Counted from the first letter of the stretch, positions 51,333 to 60,077 are shown. The stretch is 64,000 bases of DNA from Elusimicrobiota bacterium (GCA_003452935.1 DMMY01000012.1:188169-252168), one strand, 5' to 3'. Notes: generated by a model from the sequence alone, not told the origin. A program made the numbers and translations.

Positions 51333-54154
51333 GTGGAAAGCTCCTCGGCCGCGTTGGCCACGGCCCGGAGGGACTCCTCCGCGGCCGAGCCCAGATCGAG
51401 GCGCAGCAGGCGGCGGTTGCCCGCGGCCAGGGCGGCGAAATCTCCGCGGGCCTGGGCCCGGTGCAAGGTCCCGAACGTGAACGCCTCGCCGGGAACGGGC
51501 AGGGCCGCGGCGTCGGGCTGGACCAATTCCAGGAAGACCCCGTTGGCCGGGCCTCCTTTATAGAGTTGCCCGGTGGAATGCAGGTAGCGGGGACCGTACT
51601 GGACGACCACGGCGGCCCGGGTCAGCCGGCGCAGGCTGCGCTGCAGGGTCTCCAGAATCAAGCGCTGGCCCTCATCCTGATGAACATAGGCCAGGATTGC
51701 GCAGTAATCGCCGGGCTTGAGCCTGCCCAGATGAGCGGCGAGGACTTGGCGCAGGGGCAGATCCAGGCCCCGGTTGGCGCCCAAAGCCGATATCAATTCC
51801 CGATCCGCGAACGCGGCCAGGCCTCCGGCGCGAAGGTCCGCTGTTTCCTTGGGCAGCGCCCCCCTTTCCAGGCTGGAGAGCAGCTTCTTGGTCTGGTCCT
51901 TGGCGCTTTGCACGTCGGGCTGGTCGAAAGGATTCACGCCGAGAAGAAATCCCGCGGCCGCGGTGGCGGCTTCCCATAGGAAAAACTGGGCGGCCAGGTC
52001 ATAGGGATCCTGCAGGGAAATGTGCCGGACCGGGTGGCCGGCGCGTTCCAGCGCCGAGAGTTTTTCCTCGACCGCGGGCTCGGGCTGTTCGCGCAAGGCC
52101 AGGCGCACGAAAAAACGGTCCGTCCCGTAGCTTTCGGGCGCGCCGAGAGGTTCGCCGTGGACCGGCAGGATGCCGCGGCCCTCCTTGCCCGTGGATTCCG
52201 CGATGAGCTGCTCGATCCATAGGCCCATCGGTTCGATCGCGGGAGACAGAGAGAGGGTCATTTTATCCCGCCCTTGCCGGGCGCCGCGTCCCAGGGCCGC
52301 GCCGAGACGCAGGGCCGGGTTCTCGGACGTATCCGCGCAGGCCGAACAGGCGCGGGCGCAGGCGCGGGCTCTGTCGAGGAGCTTTTCGACGTCTATGCCC
52401 ATGAGCGCGGCGGGGACCAGCCCGAAAAGAGAGAGAGCCGAGAACCTCCCTCCGATGTCGGCGGGGTTGAGGAAGACCTTGCGGAAACCCCGGGAAATGG
52501 CCGCTTTCTCCATGGAGGTTCCGGGATCGGTGATGGCCGCGAACTGGCGTCCGGCCTTGTCTCCGGCGCGCCGCGAGACTTTATCGAAAAAATAGCCCAT
52601 GAGGCAGTTGGGCTCGATGGTGGAGCCGGACTTGCTTGAAACGATGAACAAGGTCCGGTCCAGGCGCGTTTTTTTCTCCAGGGCCGCTACGGCCGCGGGA
52701 TTGGTGGAGTCGAGCGCCTCCAGGGCCGGATAGCCCGGGGCGCGGCCGAAGCAGCCCCGGAAGACTTCGGTCGAGAGGCTCGAGCCTCCCATCCCGAGCA
52801 CTACCGCGTGCTCGAAGCCTTCCTGGCGGATTTCCTTGACGAAGCTTCGCACCGGGCCCAGGCTGGCGGCCATGGCATCGGGCGCGCTGAGCCAGCCCAG
52901 ACTGTTTCGAATGATGTTTTGGTGCGCGGGCTCGCTTTTCCAAAGCGAGGGGTCCTTGGCCCATAGGCGCTGCGCGAACCGCGCCTGGCGCAACTCCCGC
53001 AATCCTCCTTCGACCTCGTTTTCCGTCGCTTGGATCGCGGACTTCTTGGCTGACACCGTTTCGAGGACGGAGTCGTAGGATTTTTCGAACGCCTGGAGTC
53101 CCTCGCTCTCCAAATCCCGGGTGATCGCGCCCAAGTCGAGGTCCAGGGCTTGCAGGCGCTCCCAGGCCCGATGCGCCGCGGGCAGGTCTTCTTCCAGGCT
53201 GGGCCGGCAGCTGCCGTGGTCGCGGAACGCCGCGATGGTCGCCAGAGGCATGGTGTTGACGGTGTCAGGACCTATGAGTTCCGTGACGTAAAGCGTGTCC
53301 TTATAGTTGGGGTTCTTGGTCCCGGTGGAGGCCCACAGAAGACGTTGAGGCCGAGCCCCTTTGCGTTTGAGCAGGCCGAAGCGCTCGCTCGAGAACTCGC
53401 GCTTGTAGATCAGATAGGCCAGCTTGGCGTTGACCACGGCCGCCTGCCCCAGCAGCGTCTGAGCCTCCCGTCCCGGTTCTCCTCCGCGTTGGATTATGGA
53501 CATCAGTTGGCGGTCAGCGGCCGTGTCCACGCGGCTGACGAAGAAACTGGCGACGGAGGCGACGCTGGCGAGCTCCTTGCCGCGGCCGGCGCGCAGCTCG
53601 AGGCCTTGCAGGTAGGCCTCCACGACTTGGGCGTAGCGCTCCCGCGAGAAAAGGAGGGTGACGTTGACGGGAACGCCGTCGGCCACGGTCTGCGTGATGG
53701 CGGGCAAAGCCGCGGCCGTTGCCGGAATCTTGATCATGACGTTGGGCCGGGCCACCAGCCGGTGCAGGCGCACGGCCTCGGCATGGCTGGCGCGGGCGTT
53801 CTGGGCGAGATTGGGAGGCAGTTCCAGGCTCACGTAACCGTCTTGTCCTTGGGTATCGTCGTAGACGGCGCGCAGTTGATCAGCCGCCGTCCGGATGTCC
53901 TCCACGGCCAGCGCCTCAAAGAGCTCCTGCGGGGCCGGGTGCAGTGCGGCGAGGCGGCGCAGCGGTTCATCGTAGTCTTGCGATGATGTCAAGGCTTTTT
54001 CGAATATGGTGGGGTTGGATGTCAGGCCGGTGAGACCGTCATCCGTTATGAGGCGCTTGAGTTTCCCTGATTCGAGGAGCTCTCGGCTGATGAAGTCGCA
54101 CCAGACGCTGACTCCGAAGCGGGCCAGTTCCTTAAGAGGGTTGGACTTGCTCAT
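51320..54154 (-). CDS. Bifunctional transaldolase / glucose-6-phosphate isomerase
   Basis: Fusion of 944 residues. Residues about 1-370 are a transaldolase of the TalB-like/mycobacterial type (VWCDFISRELLESG, GLTSNPTIFEKAL, the Schiff-base Lys in NVMIKIPAT, LWASTGTKNPNYKDT). Residues about 385-944 are a phosphoglucose isomerase (GMGGSSLSTEVF, SSKSGSTIEPNCLMGYF, QDPYDLAAQFFLWE). Such Tal-Pgi fusions are known in several phyla and link glycolysis to the pentose phosphate pathway. ATG 54154 lies 6 nt after GGGAGG; a 108-residue upstream extension overlaps rpiB and is rejected. rpiB and kdsC overlap its two ends. Confidence 0.94.
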   Translation of the reverse strand: MSKSNPLKELARFGVSVWCDFISRELLESGKLKRLITDDGLTGLTSNPTIFEKALTSSQDYDEPLRRLAALHPAPQELFEALAVEDIRTAADQLRAVYDDTQGQDGYVSLELPPNLAQNARASHAEAVRLHRLVARPNVMIKIPATAAALPAITQTVADGVPVNVTLLFSRERYAQVVEAYLQGLELRAGRGKELASVASVASFFVSRVDTAADRQLMSIIQRGGEPGREAQTLLGQAAVVNAKLAYLIYKREFSSERFGLLKRKGARPQRLLWASTGTKNPNYKDTLYVTELIGPDTVNTMPLATIAAFRDHGSCRPSLEEDLPAAHRAWERLQALDLDLGAITRDLESEGLQAFEKSYDSVLETVSAKKSAIQATENEVEGGLRELRQARFAQRLWAKDPSLWKSEPAHQNIIRNSLGWLSAPDAMAASLGPVRSFVKEIRQEGFEHAVVLGMGGSSLSTEVFRGCFGRAPGYPALEALDSTNPAAVAALEKKTRLDRTLFIVSSKSGSTIEPNCLMGYFFDKVSRRAGDKAGRQFAAITDPGTSMEKAAISRGFRKVFLNPADIGGRFSALSLFGLVPAALMGIDVEKLLDRARACARACSACADTSENPALRLGAALGRGARQGRDKMTLSLSPAIEPMGLWIEQLIAESTGKEGRGILPVHGEPLGAPESYGTDRFFVRLALREQPEPAVEEKLSALERAGHPVRHISLQDPYDLAAQFFLWEAATAAAGFLLGVNPFDQPDVQSAKDQTKKLLSSLERGALPKETADLRAGGLAAFADRELISALGANRGLDLPLRQVLAAHLGRLKPGDYCAILAYVHQDEGQRLILETLQRSLRRLTRAAVVVQYGPRYLHSTGQLYKGGPANGVFLELVQPDAAALPVPGEAFTFGTLHRAQARGDFAALAAGNRRLLRLDLGSAAEESLRAVANAAEELSTCPS

Positions 54155-54611
54155 GGTTTTCCTCCCGGTATGCCTTTTCCAGCGCGCAGACCTTGTCGCG
54201 CCTGCGCACGTGCCGCTCGGCGTTGGAGAAGCGCGCCTTGAGGAACGCGCGCACGATCTCGAAGGCCAGCTCCGGGCCGATGACCCGGGCTCCCAGGCAA
54301 AGCATGTTGGCGTCGTCGTCTTCCACGCCCTGGCGCGCGGAGAAGGTGTCGTGGCAGAGGCCGGCCCTGATGCCGGGGAGCTTGTTGGCCGCGATGCAGG
54401 CGCCGACGCCGCTTCCGCAGACCATGATCCCGCGCCGGGCTCTGCCGGCGAGAACGGCTTGGGCCACCTTGCAGGCATAGTCCGGGTAATCGACGGGTTC
54501 CATGGAATCCGTTCCCGCGTTGATGACCGTGTGGCCTTGCTGCTTCAAGAAGCGTTGCAGGCGACGCTTGAGTTCGAATCCGCCGTGGTCGGCTCCCAAG
54601 GAAATTTTCAT
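54132..54611 (-). CDS. rpiB: Ribose-5-phosphate isomerase B
   Basis: Interconverts ribose-5-phosphate and ribulose-5-phosphate. Protein of 159 residues, the usual size. Motifs: GADHGGFELKRRL, the catalytic Cys in VCGSGVGACIAANK, and the phosphate-binding HDTFSARQGVEDDDANMLCLG. It overlaps the transaldolase-isomerase gene by 23 bp, a tight coupling of two non-oxidative pentose phosphate steps. Confidence 0.96.
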   Translation of the reverse strand: MKISLGADHGGFELKRRLQRFLKQQGHTVINAGTDSMEPVDYPDYACKVAQAVLAGRARRGIMVCGSGVGACIAANKLPGIRAGLCHDTFSARQGVEDDDANMLCLGARVIGPELAFEIVRAFLKARFSNAERHVRRRDKVCALEKAYREENHEQVQPS

Positions 54612-54620
54612 GATCAGATT

Positions 54621-55424
54621 CTACCACTCCAGCGCCGCGGCCGCCAATTCCGCCGGCAGGCGCGGCGGGATCAATTCGGACCCGCGCAGGCGACGGCGCA
54701 ACTCCCGCGCGAAGCGCGCGCGAAAGTCCCGGTCCTGGAACAAGCCTCCACGCCATGAGACCGGCAAGGGTCCTCCGAAATCCAATCCCCGGCCGGCCTC
54801 GGCGGCCAAGTCCGCGAGATGGCGGGTCGCCGCGTCCCGGATGCGGCGCGCGCGGACGTCGGTCTTGGCCAAGCGCAGGACTTTCGGCGCGACCCCGGCC
54901 ACGGCCCGCACCGGATTGGCGCCGTGGGCCAGCTTGAGAGGGTCAAGCCCCAGCTTGCGGCGCAGTCCCTGGTCTTGAGCCGCGCAACGCCCGATCCAGA
55001 AAGCCGACCCCTGGTCGCCCAGCAGAGGACCCCAGCCGCCGGCGCGCCGGATCCTGCCGCGCCGGTCGCGAGCCAGGGCTATGGAGCCGGTCCCGGCCAC
55101 GACCAGTATGCCCGCGCCTCCGGCAAAGGCCGCCGCCTGGGCCAGCTCAACGTCGGAAACAACCCGCACCCTTCGGGCCCAAGTCGCGAGCGCTTTGCGG
55201 GCCTGGCTGCGGTCCGCCTTGGACCAGAGCCCCTTGCTTCCGACGGTCAAAAGCCCGAGCCGGTGAAATCCCAGGCCGCGACGCAGCCGGCGCAGGGCGT
55301 CGGGCAGGCGCCGCCAGTCCACGGCCGGCATGCGGCTTCGCCCGAGGACCCTGCCGTGCGCGTCCGCCAGGACCGCGCGCAGCCAGGTGCCGCCCAGATC
55401 TATGCCCAGGCGCAATGAAGGCAT
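54621..55424 (-). CDS. BadF/BadG-type sugar kinase (N-acetylglucosamine-kinase-like)
   Basis: Protein of 267 residues with the ASKHA ATPase fold: phosphate-1 RLGIDLGGTWLRAVL, an acidic interdomain segment (VVSDVELAQAA) and phosphate-2 VVAGTGSIALARD, then GGWGPLLGDQGSAFWIG, typical of BadF/BcrA-like N-acetylglucosamine kinases. Start ATG 55424 with GAGGG 9 nt upstream; ATG 55439 is possible. At this length it is on the short side and the far C-terminus is Arg-rich. Co-location with rpiB and tal-pgi suggests amino-sugar or sugar use. Confidence 0.82.
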   Translation of the reverse strand: MPSLRLGIDLGGTWLRAVLADAHGRVLGRSRMPAVDWRRLPDALRRLRRGLGFHRLGLLTVGSKGLWSKADRSQARKALATWARRVRVVSDVELAQAAAFAGGAGILVVAGTGSIALARDRRGRIRRAGGWGPLLGDQGSAFWIGRCAAQDQGLRRKLGLDPLKLAHGANPVRAVAGVAPKVLRLAKTDVRARRIRDAATRHLADLAAEAGRGLDFGGPLPVSWRGGLFQDRDFRARFARELRRRLRGSELIPPRLPAELAAAALEW

Positions 55425-55499
55425 GGCCGTTGCCCTCATGGGGTGTTTTGGAGAGAGGCTTGCATGCGGTTCCATCATATCTTTGCCGCGCGCGGCATT

Positions 55500-57689
55500 T
55501 CAAGGCTTGATTTGCGCCGGAGCGTAGCCGGAGCGCCCGAGCGCGGTTCCCGGGAAATAGGACAGGATGATCTCTTGAAAATCCTGTCCGGCCTCGGCGC
55601 GTCCCATGGCGCCCGACTGACAGAGTCCCACCCCGTGTCCCCAGCCTCCGCCGCGGAAGACCATGGCCTCGGGTTTGCTGGCCGGCCCATATTCCAGGGA
55701 GCCGGTAAAGAGGGTGCTGCGCAAAGATCCAATGCCCAGGAGTCCCCGGATGGCCATTTCCGAGTCGATCTTGACCCGGCGGCGGCTGCCTTCTATGAGC
55801 AGGACGTTGACGTTCCCCGAGGCGGAGCGGCGCAGGGGCCGGATGAACTTGAGCTTGCCGGTACGGTAATGGCGATCGATCTTGCGCGAGAGCTCTCCCC
55901 AGGGGATGACGCGAGCCCAACGAAAATGGGAAGGATGCACGAAAGTTGAGGGTTTGCAGTAGGCTTGGGGAAGGCCGTGGAGCCAGAGCCGCAGGGCCCA
56001 AGGAGAATCCGGAGGCGGCGTCGCGACGGGGGCGTCGCTGATTCCTTTCCAGTACGGGACGTCCCCCCAGCCCGTGAGGTCGCGGCCGCTCTGGGTGCGG
56101 CCTCCGCAGTTGGAGGAGTATATGACGTGGGCGGGCTTGCCTCGAAATGTGACAATGACTCCCCTGGTTTGATCCACGATTCCGCGGGAACGTTTGCTTT
56201 CGGCCCGGACTCCTTCGTAAACCTGGCAGTGCTGCCCGTCACAGACGTCATAGCCCTCTCGCCGGTGGCGGCGCGTCACGTTCTTGATGAAGAGGGCGTG
56301 GGTCCGAGCCACCACGGCTTGGGCTTTGAGCGCCTCCAGCGGGGAGCGGATCGGCATTTCGGCCGAGACCACGCCGTGCGTGTAGTTCTCGAGATCGATG
56401 CGATTGACCAGCCGCAGGTTGCGCCGGAACAGGGCTATCTCCGCCTCGCCCCGAAGCAAGGTATCCGCGGCCGCGGCCGAGCCTCTGGGCCCGCCGCTCA
56501 GGCTCAGGGCGACCAAGCCCGCGGACTGGGATATGGGGCGGATGAGAAAGGCTTCGCGGAGCAGAAAACGCGCGTGTCCCTTCTCCGAGCGAAGCTCCAT
56601 GGCGAAACGCTTCTTGACGGCTTTGACCCTCACGGTCCAGTATTCGTCCGCTTCCGCCGAGACGATATTCTTGCCGGTCTTCGCGTTCACCAGGATGAAG
56701 TCCGAGGTGGCGGAAAAGGCCAGGCTCCGGCGCGGCCGGGGTTTGCCCCGGTTATTGGTTCCGATGCCGACGCGCAGAACGGGGACGCCGGGCGCGAAGG
56801 GCTCGGATGGGACGATCGCGGGCAGGAGCGGGCGCGTCGCCTCGCGGGCGGCTCCCCCATGGCCGAGCAAAGGCACTACCTTGGCCAGAAGCGCGCGAAT
56901 ATCCGGGTTGCCGGGCTCCGCGTCCCGTATCTTGGATAATTGTCTAAAGGCTTCATTGAAGTTTCGCATGCGCACGTAGAGCCGTCCCAGGGCCTCGCGG
57001 CCTTCCAGAAAATATGAATCCGCTCCCACCCCCTGCCGGTAGGAGTTGACGGCGTTGGCCCTGTCGCCGAGGGCTTCATAGGCGCGGCCGAGAAAAAGAT
57101 AGGACAGGGCCGCCAGAGGCGCGCAAGACGCGGCCCGATTGATCAGAGCGACGGCTTGCTGCGCGTGGGATACGGCCATCTCGGCTCTGGCCAGCCCCAG
57201 CAAAGCCGCGGCATGCTCCGCGTCTTGCTGGAGGGCTCGTCGAAAGCTCGAGGCGGCCGCGGCTGGATCAAGTGAGCGCAGCTGTTCCCAGCCCAAAGCG
57301 GAGAGTATCTCGGGATCGGCGTCGTCGAGGCGGGCCGCCTGCGCGTACCAGAAGGCGGCTTTCCGGTGTTCTCCGGCTTCCTCGAGAACCGCCCCGCCGT
57401 TGATCCAGGGGCTGGCGGAGGCGGCGTCCAGGCGGATGGCCGCCTCGTAGGCGATGATAGCCTGCTTGAAATCGCCCCGGAAATAATAGGCATGTCCCCG
57501 CCGGAGGAGACGGTCCCACGCTTCGCCCCGGGCCGGGGCTCGAGACGGACCTCGGTCCCCGGCGGTTCGCGGCGCGGCGGTGGAAACGATCGGGGCATCG
57601 GCGCCGCGGCTTGGAAGGGATGGGTTCTCCACGGAGTTTGCGGCCCATGCCGCCTGCCCGCAAATGAATGTGAAAAGGAGGGAAAGCAT
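55500..57689 (-). CDS. Secreted TPR and SpoIID-domain protein
   Basis: Protein of 729 residues: signal peptide (MLSLLFTFICGQAAWA), TPRs at about 60-300 (RGHAYYFRGDFKQAIIAYEAA, LGRAYEALGDRANAVNSYRQG), then a SpoIID/LytB-type domain at about 400-725 with YTHGVVSAEMP, LKAQAVVARTHAL, YSSNCGGRTQ and GWGHGVGLCQSGAMG. SpoIID-type proteins are lytic transglycosylases or amidase activators acting on peptidoglycan. The family is named from sporulation but is common in non-sporulating bacteria. The signal lacks basic residues, and there is no Shine-Dalgarno sequence; a short leader ORF ends on the start codon (TGATG). Confidence 0.88.
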   Translation of the reverse strand: MLSLLFTFICGQAAWAANSVENPSLPSRGADAPIVSTAAPRTAGDRGPSRAPARGEAWDRLLRRGHAYYFRGDFKQAIIAYEAAIRLDAASASPWINGGAVLEEAGEHRKAAFWYAQAARLDDADPEILSALGWEQLRSLDPAAAASSFRRALQQDAEHAAALLGLARAEMAVSHAQQAVALINRAASCAPLAALSYLFLGRAYEALGDRANAVNSYRQGVGADSYFLEGREALGRLYVRMRNFNEAFRQLSKIRDAEPGNPDIRALLAKVVPLLGHGGAAREATRPLLPAIVPSEPFAPGVPVLRVGIGTNNRGKPRPRRSLAFSATSDFILVNAKTGKNIVSAEADEYWTVRVKAVKKRFAMELRSEKGHARFLLREAFLIRPISQSAGLVALSLSGGPRGSAAAADTLLRGEAEIALFRRNLRLVNRIDLENYTHGVVSAEMPIRSPLEALKAQAVVARTHALFIKNVTRRHRREGYDVCDGQHCQVYEGVRAESKRSRGIVDQTRGVIVTFRGKPAHVIYSSNCGGRTQSGRDLTGWGDVPYWKGISDAPVATPPPDSPWALRLWLHGLPQAYCKPSTFVHPSHFRWARVIPWGELSRKIDRHYRTGKLKFIRPLRRSASGNVNVLLIEGSRRRVKIDSEMAIRGLLGIGSLRSTLFTGSLEYGPASKPEAMVFRGGGWGHGVGLCQSGAMGRAEAGQDFQEIILSYFPGTALGRSGYAPAQIKP

Positions 57690-57745
57690 CAAAACCCGAG
57701 CGGGATGGCCATGGTCCCCATGTCCGGGGCTCGCGCATCTTCCAT
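57689..57745 (-). CDS. Predicted 18-residue leader ORF coupled to the SpoIID gene
   Basis: ATG 57745 lies 6 nt after the -10 box at 57752-57757, so it could be the 5' end of the mRNA. The frame reads MEDARAPDMGTMAIPLGF and ends in TGA that overlaps the next ATG (TGATG at 57691-57687). This would allow ribosomes from a leaderless start to re-initiate on the SpoIID frame, which has no Shine-Dalgarno sequence of its own. It is a prediction from position only. Confidence 0.4.
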   Translation of the reverse strand: MEDARAPDMGTMAIPLGF

Positions 57746-57751
57746 CTGTTG

Positions 57752-57781
57752 AGTATAGATAATATGCGCGGCCGCCGTCGA
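57752..57781 (-). promoter_or_regulatory. Sigma-70-like promoter of the SpoIID transcript
   Basis: On the - strand: TCGACG (57781-57776, four matches to TTGACA), 18 bp, TATACT (57757-57752). Divergent from the promoter at 57804-57832. Confidence 0.55.
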
Positions 57782-57803
57782 TAATCTCTGGAAATGGCGG
57801 GCA

Positions 57804-57832
57804 TTGACGCTTCGGCGCTCAGCTGTTACAAT
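57804..57832 (+). promoter_or_regulatory. Sigma-70 promoter, leaderless, of the receiver-kinase gene
   Basis: TTGACG (57804-57809), 17 bp, TACAAT (57827-57832). The ATG at 57839 follows after 6 nt, at the predicted start of transcription. Confidence 0.72.
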
Positions 57833-57838
57833 GACTGC

Positions 57839-58936
57839 ATGTCTTGCCGAATATTGGTCCTCGAGGACGACGAGGGCCTGCGTTTCTATGTGCGGGAGCT
57901 TCTCGCCAGCGCCGGCTACGAAACGCAATGCTGCGGCACGGTGGCCGAGGCGCGGCGGAGCTTTCTGGCCAATCCTCCGGACTTGATCGTGGCGGACATC
58001 GATCTGCCTGACGGCAACGGCATGGAACTGTGCCGGGAGTTGGGAGTGGGGCTGAACAGCGACGTGCGCCTGATTTTCCTTACGGGGTCCGGAGAGATGA
58101 AACTCCGCCTGCAAGCCTTTCGCCTCGGCGCCCATGATTACATGGTCAAGCCGTTCGCGGCCGAGGAGTTCTTGGCGCGCGTGCAGATTCACCTGGCGAA
58201 CAAGAAGACCAGCGACGAATTGGCCCGCCAGACCCAAGAGGTCGAATTGCGCCAGCGTCTGCGGCAGACCGTCACCAACATGCTGGTGCACGATCTGCGC
58301 AATCCCCTCACCGTCATCAAGGGCACCTTGGATTTGACCTTGAGGCGCGGGCTTATCACCGAGCCGCAGCATCGGAATTTGCTGGCTTCCGCGGACAATG
58401 CCGCGGACTTGATGATACTGATGCTCAACGATATCTTGGATATCGGCCAAGCGGAGCGGGGGACCCTGAAGGCTAATATTTCATCGGTGCAGCTGGATCC
58501 GCTCATGCTCAAGATCCGGGACATCTTCGAGCCCGAGTGCAAGAAACGGCAAGTCCGCCTGGAATCCCGGGTCGCCCCCGAGGCTGCCTGTCTTGAGACG
58601 GACTCCAACTTCCTGTTCCGGTTGCTGGCGAACCTGGTTTTTCAGGCTTTGAAGGTTTCTCCCAAAGGCGAGACCGTGCTGTTGGAATGCGCGCGCCCAG
58701 GGGGAAGACCGCGGTTGACCGTGGCGGACCGCGGGCCGAAATTGACGGACGAAGAGAAGAAGAATTGTTTCCCCAAGCCCGGAGGCCAGGATTCTCGCTG
58801 CGCCCCCAGCCTCGGTCTGACTTTCTGCTCGGTGGCCGCGGAGGTTCTCAAGGGCGATATCCGCGTGGAGAACCGGCCCGACGGCGGCAGGCTCTACATT
58901 CTTGACCTGCCGGCGGCCGCTCCCGCCCAGGGTTGA
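57839..58936 (+). CDS. Hybrid response regulator-histidine kinase with a degenerate ATP site
   Basis: Soluble protein of 365 residues. Receiver domain at 1-120: acidic pocket VLEDDEG, phospho-acceptor Asp in ADIDLPDGNG (about residue 47), and Lys of VKPF. HisKA helix pair with the H-box LVHDLRNPL (about 150-158). The ATPase domain is altered: the N-box reads NLVFQALKVSP with Gln where the Mg-binding Asn belongs, and the G1 box reads DRGPKL with Lys in place of the second Gly; LGLTFC is the G2 remnant. It may transfer or bind phosphate without normal kinase activity. An upstream ATG (57794) precedes the promoter's -10. It overlaps the next, convergent gene by 43 bp. Confidence 0.85.
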   Translation: MSCRILVLEDDEGLRFYVRELLASAGYETQCCGTVAEARRSFLANPPDLIVADIDLPDGNGMELCRELGVGLNSDVRLIFLTGSGEMKLRLQAFRLGAHDYMVKPFAAEEFLARVQIHLANKKTSDELARQTQEVELRQRLRQTVTNMLVHDLRNPLTVIKGTLDLTLRRGLITEPQHRNLLASADNAADLMILMLNDILDIGQAERGTLKANISSVQLDPLMLKIRDIFEPECKKRQVRLESRVAPEAACLETDSNFLFRLLANLVFQALKVSPKGETVLLECARPGGRPRLTVADRGPKLTDEEKKNCFPKPGGQDSRCAPSLGLTFCSVAAEVLKGDIRVENRPDGGRLYILDLPAAAPAQG

Positions 58937-59964
58937 TCGCCGCCAGGCCCGGGTCGCTTCCCGGCCGGCAAGAAATATTGTCCCTCGATCAAGAGCGTGG
59001 CCCCGGAGCCGTCCGTCAAGCGGATCGTCCCGTTCCGCATCACCGCCCTGTCCCTGCGGGACGGGATTCTTGCCTTCTTGTCCCGCTCCAACTGGGCGTC
59101 GTCGATGTAATCCCAGAAGCCCATGCCTTCGGGCATGGACCAGTCCGCGAGCCCGAAATTGAGCGCCGTCTCGACGCGGGCGTTGCGGCGGCCGGCAATC
59201 AGAAGCCGGGCCACGGTTCTGCTGAATTGCTCTCCCGCCGTTCCCAGCCCCACGAGGCATGATAGAAATCGTATCCGCGCGTCATCGGTAAACATGTCTT
59301 GGATGCCGGGCAGGCGGGCTACGACCTCGATCCAATCCTGCGCGGCTGTCACGCAATTGCGGCCGCCGGAGCCGCCGGAGAGCCTGCGCAGCGCCCGTAT
59401 GTCGTCCTCGTCGAGCGGGAAGTAGTAGAGTTCGTAGCTGTCCTCATCGGGGGCGGCGCTTAACTTTTTCCAGACCGAACATTCCTGGCTTTCCGCCTGC
59501 TTCTCGTTTTTGGGAAAACACGTCCCGCCGGGAACCCCGTGAGCATGGATGTTAAAGACGGACACCCGGGCGTTTCTTGTGCTCGAAATGGCGGCGACCG
59601 CCTGGAGAAGTTCCTCGAGATGCGAGAAGATAATGGTCACGCCGTTGGCCGTATCGAACACGATCGGGGTCCGGGATAGGTCGCCGGCCGGAGCGATAAA
59701 CGGGGCCCAGGCGCTTTGCGCGCCGTAGGCATGGAGGCCGTTGTCGTGGCGATGGAACTTCGCCGTCCCGATCTCGACGGCGTTGATGACCAGCCCGGCC
59801 GCCTGGGGGCTGGAGGCTGGAGCCCCGCGCGATTCCCGCTGAAACCTGAATTGGCCGACGGGGTCCTGACCCTGGTCCCAATCGATAACCTGCCCGGCGG
59901 CTGGCGAGGCCCATGCCAAGAATGCAAGACAGGCCAAAAAAGCCGGGCAATTTTTCATGGCCAT
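58894..59964 (-). CDS. Secreted protein with caspase-like (clan CD) His and Cys motifs
   Basis: Protein of 356 residues with a signal peptide (FLACLAFLAWASPAAG). It has a strand-rich core with a His-Gly pair after a strand (VFNIHAHGVPGG, His142) and, 94 residues later, a Cys after another strand (IRFLSCLVGLGTAGEQFSRTV, Cys236). This order and spacing resemble clan CD peptidases and DUF4347/C80-type domains, where His-Gly and Cys form the catalytic dyad. I cannot confirm the fold without a structure prediction. ATG 59964 has no clear Shine-Dalgarno sequence; ATG 59958 is close. Other Cys residues (about 149, 162, 204) may form disulfides. The 3' end is antisense to the kinase gene. Confidence 0.6.
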   Translation of the reverse strand: MAMKNCPAFLACLAFLAWASPAAGQVIDWDQGQDPVGQFRFQRESRGAPASSPQAAGLVINAVEIGTAKFHRHDNGLHAYGAQSAWAPFIAPAGDLSRTPIVFDTANGVTIIFSHLEELLQAVAAISSTRNARVSVFNIHAHGVPGGTCFPKNEKQAESQECSVWKKLSAAPDEDSYELYYFPLDEDDIRALRRLSGGSGGRNCVTAAQDWIEVVARLPGIQDMFTDDARIRFLSCLVGLGTAGEQFSRTVARLLIAGRRNARVETALNFGLADWSMPEGMGFWDYIDDAQLERDKKARIPSRRDRAVMRNGTIRLTDGSGATLLIEGQYFLPAGKRPGPGGDQPWAGAAAGRSRM

Positions 59965-60077
59965 TTTCGTTGAAATCAGTTTGCCCCCTCTTGACTCCGC
60001 CTTCCAGGGCCTTTGGTCCCAAGGGGGCATGCCCTGCGGACCCATCCGCAAAGAACTCGTCAGGCAGGGCCCCGGAA

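Noticed and set aside
54155..54478. 108-residue N-terminal extension of the transaldolase-isomerase
   Set aside because: It is out-of-frame rpiB sequence; the ATG at 54154 has a strong Shine-Dalgarno sequence and starts the family homology.
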